Positions 37,301-41,760 of a DNA stretch of 64,000 bases are shown in pieces; position 1 is the first letter of the stretch; every line of letters begins with the position of its first letter. A program made the position numbers and the translations under genes. The stretch comes from Gordionus sp. m RMFG-2023 (taxonomy: Eukaryota; Nematomorpha; Gordioida; Chordodea; Parachordodidae): the NCBI RefSeq assembly GCF_954871325.1, contig NC_088779.1:21826846-21890845 (forward strand), written 5' to 3'. Under the pieces are notes generated by a model that ran no database searches, was not told the DNA's origin, and was given only the letters and a program-made list of their open reading frames with translations.

Positions 37301-39363
37301 AACTTTAAGATAAAGTGATGATTTTAATATTATTTTATTTTTTATTAAATACAAAAAAAATATAACATTGTTTTAGAAAAATATTTGCTTTTTTCCTTAT
37401 TTTTTTTTTAATTAAAATTTTTTTTTTTAAAGTTATAATATGATTGTGTAATGAATGAATGAATTATGTAATCATTTTTAACAAGATGTAAGATAATAAA
37501 TTTTTTTAAGTGGGTTACCCTGCGTTCAAAGTTAGCGCGAATTCGCGGTTAAGTATAAAAAATATGATATAAAATACAATAATTTTACATTCTTTTTTGT
37601 ATACTTCGCCGCGAATTCGCGGTAACTGTGAATGTAGGATTAGGTAACATTTAACGGATTCAATCTAATTCCAAATCAGATTCGGAAAATTTTATTCACT
37701 TAATATTTTTTGACAAATAATGCATTTTATTAAAGTTAATATTAAAATATGCGTTTCTTTGTAAAGGTAACCAATTTAAATCGTCTAAAAAAGAATAACC
37801 ATATCGTCGGGAATGGGACGAAGAAACCGAAGGCTTAAGGCAAACATCTTGGGAACTTCCCAAAAATAAAATATTACCCTTCCCATAATTTGAGGCCTAG
37901 GTATCTGCAGGCGCCAGGAAGTAGTTGTTAGGCCTCTAGACAAACCCGTGCTGAACACGGCAGCATGTCAATCAAAATGTTTTTTCTTAAAAACCTTCGT
38001 CAGAATAAAAAAAAATGATGTTTTTTGGAGTGAGCTTAAGTAACCTTTATATGAGCTAATGATGCAATTTATTGAACTGAATAAAACTTTTTACGTGAGG
38101 GTAAATTAAGGAAGAAAAGATGGAAGGAAGGTAGGTAGGAAAAAAGAGGGAAATTTGCCCTGTCTTAGGAATATACTGATCTAAAGAGAAATAAGCTTCA
38201 AATATAAAGACCAACAATGACACGACTTTAGGATGTATTTAAAATCGAGTTATTATCTAATTAATCACTTTTTTAAAAGCGATGACTAATTGAAAGGAAT
38301 TAATTATTAAAAACAATGTGATGCATTTTATAATTTAATTCAATTATTTATACTTTTGTTCCTTGAATTGTATTTTTATTTTATAAAAAATATAAATTGT
38401 AGGTAGAGAATGACGATTGATAAAATAAAATACCAATAAATGTTATATATTGAGAATCGATAAATCTTTGTAATGACTAATTAATTTTTTTATACCATAG
38501 AAATTCCAAAAGAGTTTTTTGTCCAGATTTTATGAATTAATCTGTTTAAAGCTTTTAGTACACACTTTTATTGACACCTAAAGGTGGGAATTATACCTAT
38601 TATATATATACATATCGCGGATTAACATCGGAATGATCTATGTTTATATCAATTTTTGTGACATAGTGTTTTTTTTCAAACTTGTATCGTCTTTTAAAAT
38701 AGTATCTTCTTTAAATCTAATTTATAATGATAGAGGAGACACTATGAGTTTGAATAAGAATTAAACTAAGAAATAGGTTATATCATATAATGTGCAATGA
38801 AATGATAACTAGTAAAGTGCTGTTAATGGCTGTTATATCAATCCTGTGCCTAAACGAATATATTTTAATGCTTACATAATTTGAAAAATATATTATAATA
38901 CAATAATTTGGTTAAAAAAACTCTTCAACTACCATCGTTCGAGAATTAAAAAAAATCATTTAAAATTTTTTTTCTAACCTTTAATAAGTCTGACCACTTC
39001 CAAATGATTAGCTTGGGTAACCAAATTGCCATTCACCTGAAAAAATAAAGCAAAATATTAATAAATTAAAGAATTATTCCAAATTTATTTTCGAACCTTG
39101 ATAATCCTGTCACCTTCGCGAACTCCGGCCCTGTCAGCAGCGCCATCTAAAAAAACAAAAAAAAATGTTGAAATTCAAGGAATAGAAAATGGGTTAGAAA
39201 TAAAAATGGGAGGTGAAAAGGTCCGAGGGATAAATGAATGAATAAAATTAACCTTTTCTCACGGATTGCACGTACACCGGATTATCTCCGCTAACCGTTA
39301 AGCCGTAACCCTTGTGGTCTTTTTTTATTATGAGGCATCGTTGAATCAGTTCACTTACATCAT
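10124..39363 (-). CDS. RhoGEF2: RGS-type Rho guanine exchange factor (ARHGEF11/12, RhoGEF2 family), 31 exons, 5' end missing
   Basis: In this family the protein activates RhoA by nucleotide exchange (DH-PH), binds active G-alpha-12/13 through an RGS-like box and binds receptor C-termini (plexin-B, GPCRs) through an N-terminal PDZ; it acts at the plasma membrane and cortex. Seen here: 31 exons on the minus strand, all GT-AG, whose codon phases agree at every junction; 6155 coding bases, about 2050 residues, ending in TAA at 10124-10126. Approximate residues, counted from the first visible codon: PDZ 1-83, coiled coil 176-252, RGS-like 426-605, C1 683-735, motif GRSES 1044-1052, DH 1190-1395, PH 1428-1550, C-terminal helix 1672-1705. 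The C1 finger is a feature of invertebrate RhoGEF2. Upstream exon(s) with the start codon were not recognised; the first visible exon begins inside a codon. No disabling change was seen. Introns hold many transposon remnants. The family call is very secure; exact orthology (ARHGEF11 versus 12) is not resolvable here. Confidence 0.95.
10688..11163 (-). CDS. RhoGEF2: RhoGEF exon dd: C-terminal region
   Basis: Begins LKNDQEWPFVHKALGLMEIK and runs to SSKDYLTDGLESE through acidic, low-complexity sequence. The frame stays open for another 45 codons past the chosen donor (GTTTTA), but that donor joins in phase to the last exon. A read-through isoform ending about 10555 is possible. Confidence 0.85.
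11494..11605. repeat. degenerate minisatellite, about 30-bp unit
   Basis: Four degenerate units built on GAAACCAxxxCCGAGTCAAA and TAxGAAAACT, in the intron between the last two long RhoGEF exons. Units vary in length, so the array is old. Confidence 0.7.
11719..12369 (-). CDS. RhoGEF2: RhoGEF exon cc: acidic tract and C-terminal helices
   Basis: The longest exon, 651 bp. A Pro/Glu-rich tract (QQEEDMEEEEEQELVEYV) is followed by HPILSLYEQLRRADLALNSA and a helix to IVSRVL, resembling the C-terminal regulatory/oligomerisation helix of ARHGEF11/12. A second helix, ILARALDKAKELRDRLK, comes near the end. It leaves two bases before GTAATA. Confidence 0.93.
12780..12945. repeat. dispersed repeat, copy 1
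   Basis: Shares GTGTCCTGG.TCG.CTTATT, CTAAACA.CCTAAAAAG and AAAATAGGGTGT.CTA with 19500-19720. Both lie in RhoGEF introns in the same orientation. Family not identified. Confidence 0.55.
12998..13201 (-). CDS. RhoGEF2: RhoGEF exon bb: PH C-terminal helix and Ser/Lys-rich tail
   Basis: Begins QWLLNIEKTIEKLKGIKTSA; the Trp anchors the PH closing helix. A Ser/Lys-rich tail follows (SSDPTSGAKEAEKSSKQPP). A plus-strand open frame over it is a shadow. Confidence 0.9.
13409..13496 (-). CDS. RhoGEF2: RhoGEF exon aa: PH strands 6-7
   Basis: Reads DKRAFFLVSTVSEGPQLYEL then IASTSNERK, the family's DKRAFFVIS and QIYELVA segments. It exits in phase 2. Confidence 0.94.
13707..13827 (-). CDS. RhoGEF2: RhoGEF exon z: PH strands 4-5
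   Basis: Reads DERYILKFQSTNV and then LSHSPVIKLNNLLTKNVAT, matching DxRLxLKCHS and FSPVIKLSxVLVRxVAT of LARG. In those proteins this strand pair carries the hydrophobic patch that binds active RhoA. Confidence 0.93.
13943..14219 (-). CDS. RhoGEF2: RhoGEF exon y: DH-PH linker and PH strands 1-3
   Basis: Contains ILAHVNESVREAENYQRLIE (last DH helix), LTSKRLIMEGNLQWKC (PH strand 1) and VEIYALLLEDLLLITQKQ (PH strand 3). Matches the family's LTxRKMIHEGPLxW block. Confidence 0.95.
14504..14617 (-). CDS. RhoGEF2: RhoGEF exon x: DH helix with RLTKYPLL
   Basis: Reads RLTKYPLLIENVMKYTAISE and then an acidic loop (TDEKGETIEYKD). QRLTKYPLL is the DH signature contacting Rho switch II and is intact. Donor GTATGT. 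Confidence 0.95.
15109..15302 (-). CDS. RhoGEF2: RhoGEF exon w: DH conserved regions 2-3
   Basis: Contains FDGVSGLEFQTACARFCENQ, LKLKQRKESKLMSFLCEAES and NPLCRRLQLKDLVPCEMQR. CRRLQLKDL is the family CR3 helix. It leaves two bases completed by the next exon to the Arg of QRLTKYP. Confidence 0.95.
16009..16088 (-). CDS. RhoGEF2: RhoGEF exon v: DH middle
   Basis: Reads GELNQKMKMKKSENVIID and then SIGPMLLDF, matching the LNEQMKxVRKR segment of LARG. Strong donor GTAAGA. The acceptor region is duplicated: a second CAAAAG/GCGAATTG copy lies 29 bases upstream (exon end would be 16117), but its use would shift the frame into a TGA. Confidence 0.92.
16493..16639 (-). CDS. RhoGEF2: RhoGEF exon u: DH conserved region 1
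   Basis: Reads ELFHTEKNHVRNLKVLDYIF, then YRPMKLENLVSEELLDRLFP and NLDELLRIH. The catalytic Glu of the ExE/ELxxTE motif that contacts Rho switch I is present. Confidence 0.95.
17253..17539 (-). CDS. RhoGEF2: RhoGEF exon t: linker and DH entry helix
   Basis: Ends DTEPGIPNWQKSVDWEHLKK then MKPKEVKRQDVIS, collinear with the family's EPEPDAQNWQ and RQEVINEL region just before DH conserved region 1. One base (G) is left before GTATTA; without the splice the frame closes. Confidence 0.93.
17769..17852 (-). CDS. RhoGEF2: RhoGEF exon s: linker
   Basis: Reads DIAQKAASSEQVTEIDLPKP then VLVKSSK. Short polar linker before the DH domain. Split codons at both ends (T in, AG out) match. Confidence 0.88.
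18108..18166 (-). CDS. RhoGEF2: RhoGEF exon r: NVPRSKSD motif
   Basis: Fifty-nine bases reading GENKYPRKKSDTTNVPRSK. NVPRSxSD is found in ARHGEF1-type linkers at this position and is likely a basic/phosphorylation motif (inference). It leaves two bases, completing Ser in the next exon. Confidence 0.9.
18391..18890 (-). CDS. RhoGEF2: RhoGEF exon q: long polar linker ending in GRSES motif
   Basis: About 167 codons of Ser/Asn/Thr-rich sequence (INEDSLEEEPIIPTSSSNSR, NSIDSCDNKMPGSDKSS) ending VGRSESMKAK. GRSES-(L/M)-K is conserved in RGS-RhoGEFs upstream of DH. Strong donor GTGAGG, phase 0. Open frames on the plus strand here are antisense shadows. Confidence 0.92.
19500..19720. repeat. dispersed repeat, copy 2
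   Basis: Partner of 12780-12945: the same ordered words at similar spacing, including CCTAAAAAG and CAAAATAGGGTGTCCTA. No termini recognised. Confidence 0.55.
19779..19940 (-). CDS. RhoGEF2: RhoGEF exon p: linker
   Basis: Reads PTYPPSSHALEKAKKRLESK and then a polar stretch to SHPYPSSI. Short basic helix, no known domain. Split codons at both ends agree with the neighbours. Confidence 0.82.
21345..21692 (-). CDS. RhoGEF2: RhoGEF exon o: second half of C1 finger and Ser-rich linker
   Basis: Begins SCQYNTHKPCLDSIEEYC, completing C-x2-C-x4-H-x2-C-x7-C, so with the preceding exon all eight C1 zinc ligands are present. A Ser/Asn/Pro-rich linker follows (SSPAISSSSASITNAV). Phorbol binding cannot be judged; the family is usually atypical. 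Confidence 0.9.
22304..22635 (-). CDS. RhoGEF2: RhoGEF exon n: linker and first half of C1 finger
   Basis: C-terminal part reads HSFLPHHYMSLTFCNRCHDI then VRGIGFQGLQCQ: the first His and three Cys of a C1 finger with spacing H-x12-C-x2-C-x13-C. The exon's 5' limit is uncertain. The acceptor at 22636-22637 is used here; a second in-phase AG about 60 bases further 3' (just before CTTTAACTC) would shorten it. It leaves one base before GTAATT. Confidence 0.85.
22678..23402. mobile_element. non-autonomous hAT element, 725 bp
   Basis: Both ends read TAGGGATTTA inward, followed by GATCGGATCGG / CCGATCCGATATTCCC subterminal words. The flanks are a perfect 8-bp duplication TAAAATAT (22670-22677 and 23403-23410). 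AT-rich interior with no open frame. It lies in the large RhoGEF intron just 5' of the C1 exon. Confidence 0.9.
24060..24900 (-). mobile_element. fossil retroelement: C-terminal part of a reverse-transcriptase polyprotein
   Basis: The minus strand shows short blocks typical of a widespread invertebrate RT-element C-terminus: SKLGTNQHELRIAIGLRLG, a Cys/His knuckle region after it, and KYGHLNNLSFV further on. It is broken in several places and lacks its RT core. Class (non-LTR suspected) is not settled. Old. It lies in the RhoGEF intron between the RGS and C1 exons. Confidence 0.6.
25326..25342 (+). repeat. poly-G tract, 17 G
   Basis: Seventeen consecutive G in an otherwise AT-rich intron, the longest of several such tracts in the window. 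Confidence 0.95.
25532..25691 (-). CDS. RhoGEF2: RhoGEF exon m: RGS-like box C-terminal extension
   Basis: Reads LSSIYGDNAALDETLDKNKI and continues with a helix to LIKYWKEDPSSLE, matching the GLGSLYGEN segment and terminal helices of the LH box. It exits in phase 2 before GTAATT. An in-frame TAA follows directly, so splicing here is required. Confidence 0.9.
25921..26046 (-). CDS. RhoGEF2: RhoGEF exon l: RGS-like box, late helices
   Basis: Ends IREKLADFRLKRTLG, matching the family block IxDYRxKRTLGLG at the end of the LH box. The entry codon is split to give Asp; one base is left at the exit. Confidence 0.92.
26291..26435 (-). CDS. RhoGEF2: RhoGEF exon k: RGS-like box, middle
   Basis: Reads LFYLITDYYMHFGNLKDMKR, then WAYEIHSSFVVPKAPLKI, the LH-box helices and the NAPL-type turn. 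It leaves one base (G) before GTTTTT. Confidence 0.92.
26593..26700 (-). CDS. RhoGEF2: RhoGEF exon j: RGS-like box, start
   Basis: Reads FENYGPFNDIHSLKNHPAHL then AIFLNYLFCNSDPNSL. The PAHLAxFLxY block is diagnostic of the RGS-RhoGEF (LH) box. Phase 0 on both sides. Confidence 0.93.
26975..27108 (-). CDS. RhoGEF2: RhoGEF exon i: acidic segment before RGS box
   Basis: Includes FNRSACILNEVSK and the acidic run SLEDDGNTSDSE. It sits where p115/LARG carry the acidic GAP-promoting segment; that functional match is inference. The donor (GTTTTT) is weak but is the one that joins in phase to the next, certain RGS exon. Confidence 0.72.
27457..27676 (-). CDS. RhoGEF2: RhoGEF exon h: polar linker
   Basis: Reads LDTTMYEKNNAEFTPYVYSS onward to IYEPIRHNIE, Ser/Asn-rich. 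Enters in phase 0 and leaves one base (G) before GTACAT. No recognised domain. Confidence 0.8.
28330..28494 (-). CDS. RhoGEF2: RhoGEF exon g: polar linker
   Basis: Fifty-five codons including SSSYDDGDVIDIRNPPS and LHRRSTGSVSSL. Strong donor GTGAGT, acceptor TTCAAG, phase 0 in and out. Higher G+C than its flanks. Confidence 0.82.
28662..28811 (-). CDS. RhoGEF2: RhoGEF exon f: coiled coil, second part
   Basis: Fifty codons including KLKQEINSVTHRLSSLNENI, a clear coiled-coil pattern between PDZ and RGS as in ARHGEF11/12. The donor (ATG before GTTTAC) was chosen because it keeps phase 0 and precedes an in-frame TAG; the acceptor is weak. Confidence 0.65.
29170..29250 (-). CDS. RhoGEF2: RhoGEF exon e: coiled coil, first part
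   Basis: Twenty-seven codons including YEKILTLKKLFNQEALILR, with heptad-like Leu spacing. Acceptor TTTTAG, donor GTTTGT, phase 0 on both sides. The call rests on phase and position, since this linker is poorly conserved. Confidence 0.65.
29316..29489. mobile_element. hAT-type MITE, 174 bp
   Basis: Ends CAGAATTGTTAAAGGATC and inverted CAGAGTTGTTAAAAGATAC. Flanks CTGTCCAG (29308-29315) and CTGTCCGG (29490-29497) match 7/8 as a target duplication. The interior repeats ATCTAGATAC / TATCTGTATC words. Intronic in RhoGEF. Confidence 0.88.
30137..30359. mobile_element. hAT-type MITE, 223 bp
   Basis: Ends TAAGAGTTGTTAAAAAA and inverted TAGGCTTGTTATAAAAACC, with GATTCGGGTCGATTT in both arms. Flanks GTACAATG (30129-30136) and ATACAATG (30360-30367) match 7/8. 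Intronic in RhoGEF. Confidence 0.87.
31345..31356 (+). repeat. poly-C tract, 12 C
   Basis: Twelve C followed by ACCCC; one of the homopolymer G/C tracts scattered through the window. Confidence 0.9.
31733..32040 (-). CDS. RhoGEF2: RhoGEF exon d: PDZ end and Ser/Asn-rich linker
   Basis: Begins ASYVALTVLS, the last PDZ strand, then a polar linker containing SSSFSSPLDPNAKF and IPTPPALRS. The entry codon is split (G plus CC) and the exon leaves in phase 0 before GTATAT. An antisense reading across it is a shadow. Confidence 0.9.
33163..33250. repeat. CCGGGC-motif dispersed repeat
   Basis: AAAACCCGGTTCGGGAT, CCCGGGGCCGGGCCT and CTCGGGCCGGGAAAT. An upstream CAGAGACTTACAGGCC (33087) resembles the terminus seen inverted near 56745, but no matching partner or target duplication was found. 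Confidence 0.45.
35118..35216. mobile_element. short inverted-repeat element, sister of 37518-37642
   Basis: Arms carry ATTCACAGTTAGGGCGAAT and, inverted, TATTTACAGTTAGCACGAT, with GAAGTATAAAATATATGAT next to the left arm. The same words in the same order occur at 37518-37642. Confidence 0.65.
35518..35528 (+). repeat. poly-G tract, 11 G
   Basis: Eleven G followed by AGGAG, in the large intron. Confidence 0.9.
36435..36660. repeat. CCCGACC-motif dispersed repeat
   Basis: GCCCGACCCGCAAAAATT, CGACCCTGCCCTTAAA, GACCGTCTCG and CACGACCCAAAATATT in AT-rich sequence; the same style as the other GC-word repeats. Confidence 0.4.
37159..37292. repeat. short inverted repeat
   Basis: GCTGCCTAACTTGAGCCACC at the left and, inverted, ACCTGCTTAATTTCGAGCAG at the right. 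A related CCTGCCTAATTCGAGCGAC lies at about 34223. Confidence 0.5.
37518..37642. mobile_element. MITE with CGCGAATTCGCG palindrome in both arms
   Basis: Arms CCTGCGTTCAAAGTTAGCGC and inverted CCTACATTCACAGTTACCGC run on into GAATTCGCGG then AAGTATA, about 39 bp each. The dodecamer CGCGAATTCGCG occurs at 37536-37547 and 37610-37621. Small target duplication likely (TA/TTA), superfamily not settled. Confidence 0.78.
38979..39036 (-). CDS. RhoGEF2: RhoGEF exon c: PDZ ligand helix
   Basis: Reads VNGNLVTQANHLEVVRLIK. The His starting the second PDZ helix (class I ligand selection) is present. The intron on its 5' side is only 60 bp; the one on its 3' side is about 6.9 kb. Confidence 0.93.
39097..39146 (-). 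CDS. RhoGEF2: RhoGEF exon b: PDZ middle
   Basis: Fifty bases reading DGAADRAGVREGDRIIK, the conserved PDZ turn and strand. It completes the Asp codon left by the previous exon and ends in phase 0. Confidence 0.93.
39253..39363 (-). CDS. RhoGEF2: RhoGEF exon a: first half of PDZ
   Basis: Reads CLIIKKDHKGYGLTVSGDNP then VYVQSVRK. GYGL is the carboxylate-binding loop, and the stretch is nearly collinear with the ARHGEF12 PDZ. Acceptor AG at 39364-39365, donor GT at 39251-39252. It enters with two bases of a split codon, so at least one coding exon lies further 5'. Confidence 0.93.
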
Positions 39364-40263
39364 CTGGAAAATATATATATGTATAAATGAAACAGAATCC
39401 TTAACTAGAAGTGATCACACTTAACCTAGGCCATACCAGAGAGTTTTTAAACCGGTTAAATCGAGCCATTTAACAACAATATTCCTGAATGTGAGTCGTT
39501 AGTTATTTTTAAATCCATTTCTTGTTGCAGATAATAAAGGTAATTCAATTTTTTTTAAACATAAATAAATTGGATTTTGGTTCCTTTTGCCAATTTATTA
39601 TTTACAAAATTGTGTATAAAATAAAAAATATATCATTATACATACAAATCATAAATTAATCAAAAATATCGAATCAGTATTTTTTTTTTAAATCCCACCG
39701 CCCCATTTATTATTTAGATATCCGTTAAATCAATATCTAACTTACTTAAAATCCCTAGAACTAATCTGATATGATATAGTAGCAAATACAAAAAAGAAAA
39801 CAAAATAACTACCGTAGCGCATAGCAAATACCAGAATTTTTTCGTTAGAAGGTGATGAGACTTTGGTTGGATATATTTAAATAGCTCCAAAAATGTATAA
39901 TATTTGCAATATCTTTTAAACATAATATAATATCTAACTCAGCAGAGAGACCTGTTAAATGAATAAAAATCAAAAAGTCCAATTATTAATAAATTAAAAA
40001 ATAAATGAGAATGAATTTAAAGGACAAAAGTTTTTCTTAAAAGGTAAAAATTATGCATATGAATATATATAAAAAGGTAAGGCCAAAAAAAATAACAGAA
40101 ATCATGAATAAATTAAAACTAATGCATAAATGAAAAATGCAGAATAATGGCAACTAAAAATAGAAAATTTTTCCCCAAGGCTTGGCATTTGAACAGTTAG
40201 CCTCTTTCTTTACTATTCTGTTTAGTTAGAGGGAAGGAAAAATGTATAAACGACAATAATTTC

Positions 40264-40450
40264 GAGATGAACAATATATTTAATATGGACGAGATCGGTC
40301 TGGCAACAGTTCGAGCAGCATCCAAAATATTGGCCCTAAAGGGACAAAAACAGGTGGGGAATTACGCCGAGAAAACGTGGAACAAGTAACAATGGCGATG
40401 GGCAGATGAGGTCTAAATGCATTGGTGCCGATAATGGATCGGGATGGATG
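40264..40450 (+). mobile_element. pogo/Tigger-like DDE transposase fragment
   Basis: Plus strand reads NNIFNMDEIGLATVRAASKI then LALKGQKQVG, the first-Asp block of the DDE_1 (pogo/Tigger) family, where FNxDExG and KGxKQVG are conserved. A stop and a frame change follow. No second or third catalytic residue and no termini seen; a scrap upstream of the RhoGEF exons. Confidence 0.65.
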
Positions 40451-40720
40451 AAAAAAAAACAAATTTTTTCCCTTAAGCGCCGAAATTTTTTAAACCAATT
40501 TAGAATAAAAAAAATCCTATTAATATATTAGGTAAAGAATTAAAGTTATCAAACAATAAAATCTTTCGTTAATTTTTACAAATTTTATGTAAAGGTTTTT
40601 ACCCGAACGCTGTCACCTATACATATTTATAAAAAAATGTATGACTATCAAACGCTCAATATCAACACTATAGAACCCTCTGGTATGACTTTGCATTAAC
40701 CCTTTTCCAATTCACGTGAA

Positions 40721-40795
40721 GGCTTTTTCTTTCTCTTCTTTTTTTTCTTACTTTCTCTCTTCTTATTTTTTTTTCTTTCTTTTTCTCTAATTATA
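40721..40795 (+). repeat. polypyrimidine (TC-rich) tract
   Basis: About 70 bp of nearly pure T/C (TTTCTTTCTCTTCTT style). Similar tracts at 57895-57965 and 61675-61770. Confidence 0.85.
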
Positions 40796-41583
40796 TTTGT
40801 AATTGTAAAGAATTAAAGCAAATATAAAATTTCTTTCACGCAACCTCCCAAAATTTTTGTATCCGCGTTCAGGATAGAATTGTTCTTTATGGATTGAGAT
40901 TGGGAATACGCGTTTAACCTTTTAATATTTTTTTGAAATTATAATACAAAATGCATTAAAATTAAGGAAATGTGCCTGAAAATGCACAGATTATGGAGGA
41001 AATAACATCAGATGAGACGTTATTTTTTTTAAAAAAATATATTAATTTTAGCACCCTCTGCCCAAATAATAAATCAGGTGATTGTAGCGGCTTTATACTA
41101 TAGTCTCAGCTGACATTATATAATATCAAAATCTGAGATCAATAGGGATACCCAAGGCCCGTCCCGAGTTTTATTTATTTTCCGGCTAAGGTTTTTAAAA
41201 GTTAATTTAAAAATAAATGTTGGTTTGTATTTTTGTAAATTGGTTACAAAGGGTAGACCAAAATATGAGAAGCGAATGGATGTTTCAAATTATCCAATAT
41301 CTATCATGTAATTTATCAACCATATATTTTTCGTCGTAATTTGTAGGTTTAAAAAAATTCCACCCAGCCCAAATTTTATCCTTTTGTTCCGAATTATAAA
41401 AAACTAATTATTCGTTTGATATTTGAATCGATTCGTATTTTACGAATATGATAAACAAAATTATCAGATTAGAATTTTTCGAATCGAATATGAATATGGA
41501 AAATATATTATCTGTCTAATAATTTGTATTAATTATTCGATCGATTTATTCCTAAAACTTAAAAATATTACTATTATTCGGAA

Positions 41584-41760
41584 TAGTATAAACGGCTTAA
41601 AAACGGCCAACTCAATATTTTATCCAGATAGATATTACGCAAGCCTTAAGATTTTACTAATAGATTGGCACAAAGGTTTGAACATCTATTAACAAAATCT
41701 CGAGGGTTATGCAAGTCTTTTTTTTTTAATCGGCTCTAATCGAGCAGTTTAAAAACACTA
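41584..41760. mobile_element. degenerate hAT-type MITE, 177 bp
   Basis: Ends TAGTATAAACGGCTTAAAAA and inverted TAGTGTTTTTAAACTGCTCG, related to 53161-53380 (shared AACTCAATATTTTA.CCAGA interior). Flanks ATTCGGAA and ATTATGAA match 6/8. Confidence 0.7.

Larger units (their letters stand above)
32041..38978 (-). other. largest RhoGEF intron
   Basis: About 6.9 kb between the third and fourth PDZ exons. It contains the small inverted-repeat elements at 35118-35216, 37159-37292 and 37518-37642 and the GC-word repeats near 33.2 and 36.5 kb. The open frames of 60-116 codons inside it show no family resemblance. No exon recognised. Confidence 0.6.

Noticed and set aside
40280-40462. Minus-strand open frame of 60 codons
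   Set aside because: Antisense to the pogo-like DDE block on the plus strand.
41423-41692. Plus-strand open frame of 89 codons
   Set aside because: Very AT-driven composition (Ile, Tyr, Asn, Lys), runs into a MITE, no homology; not called.
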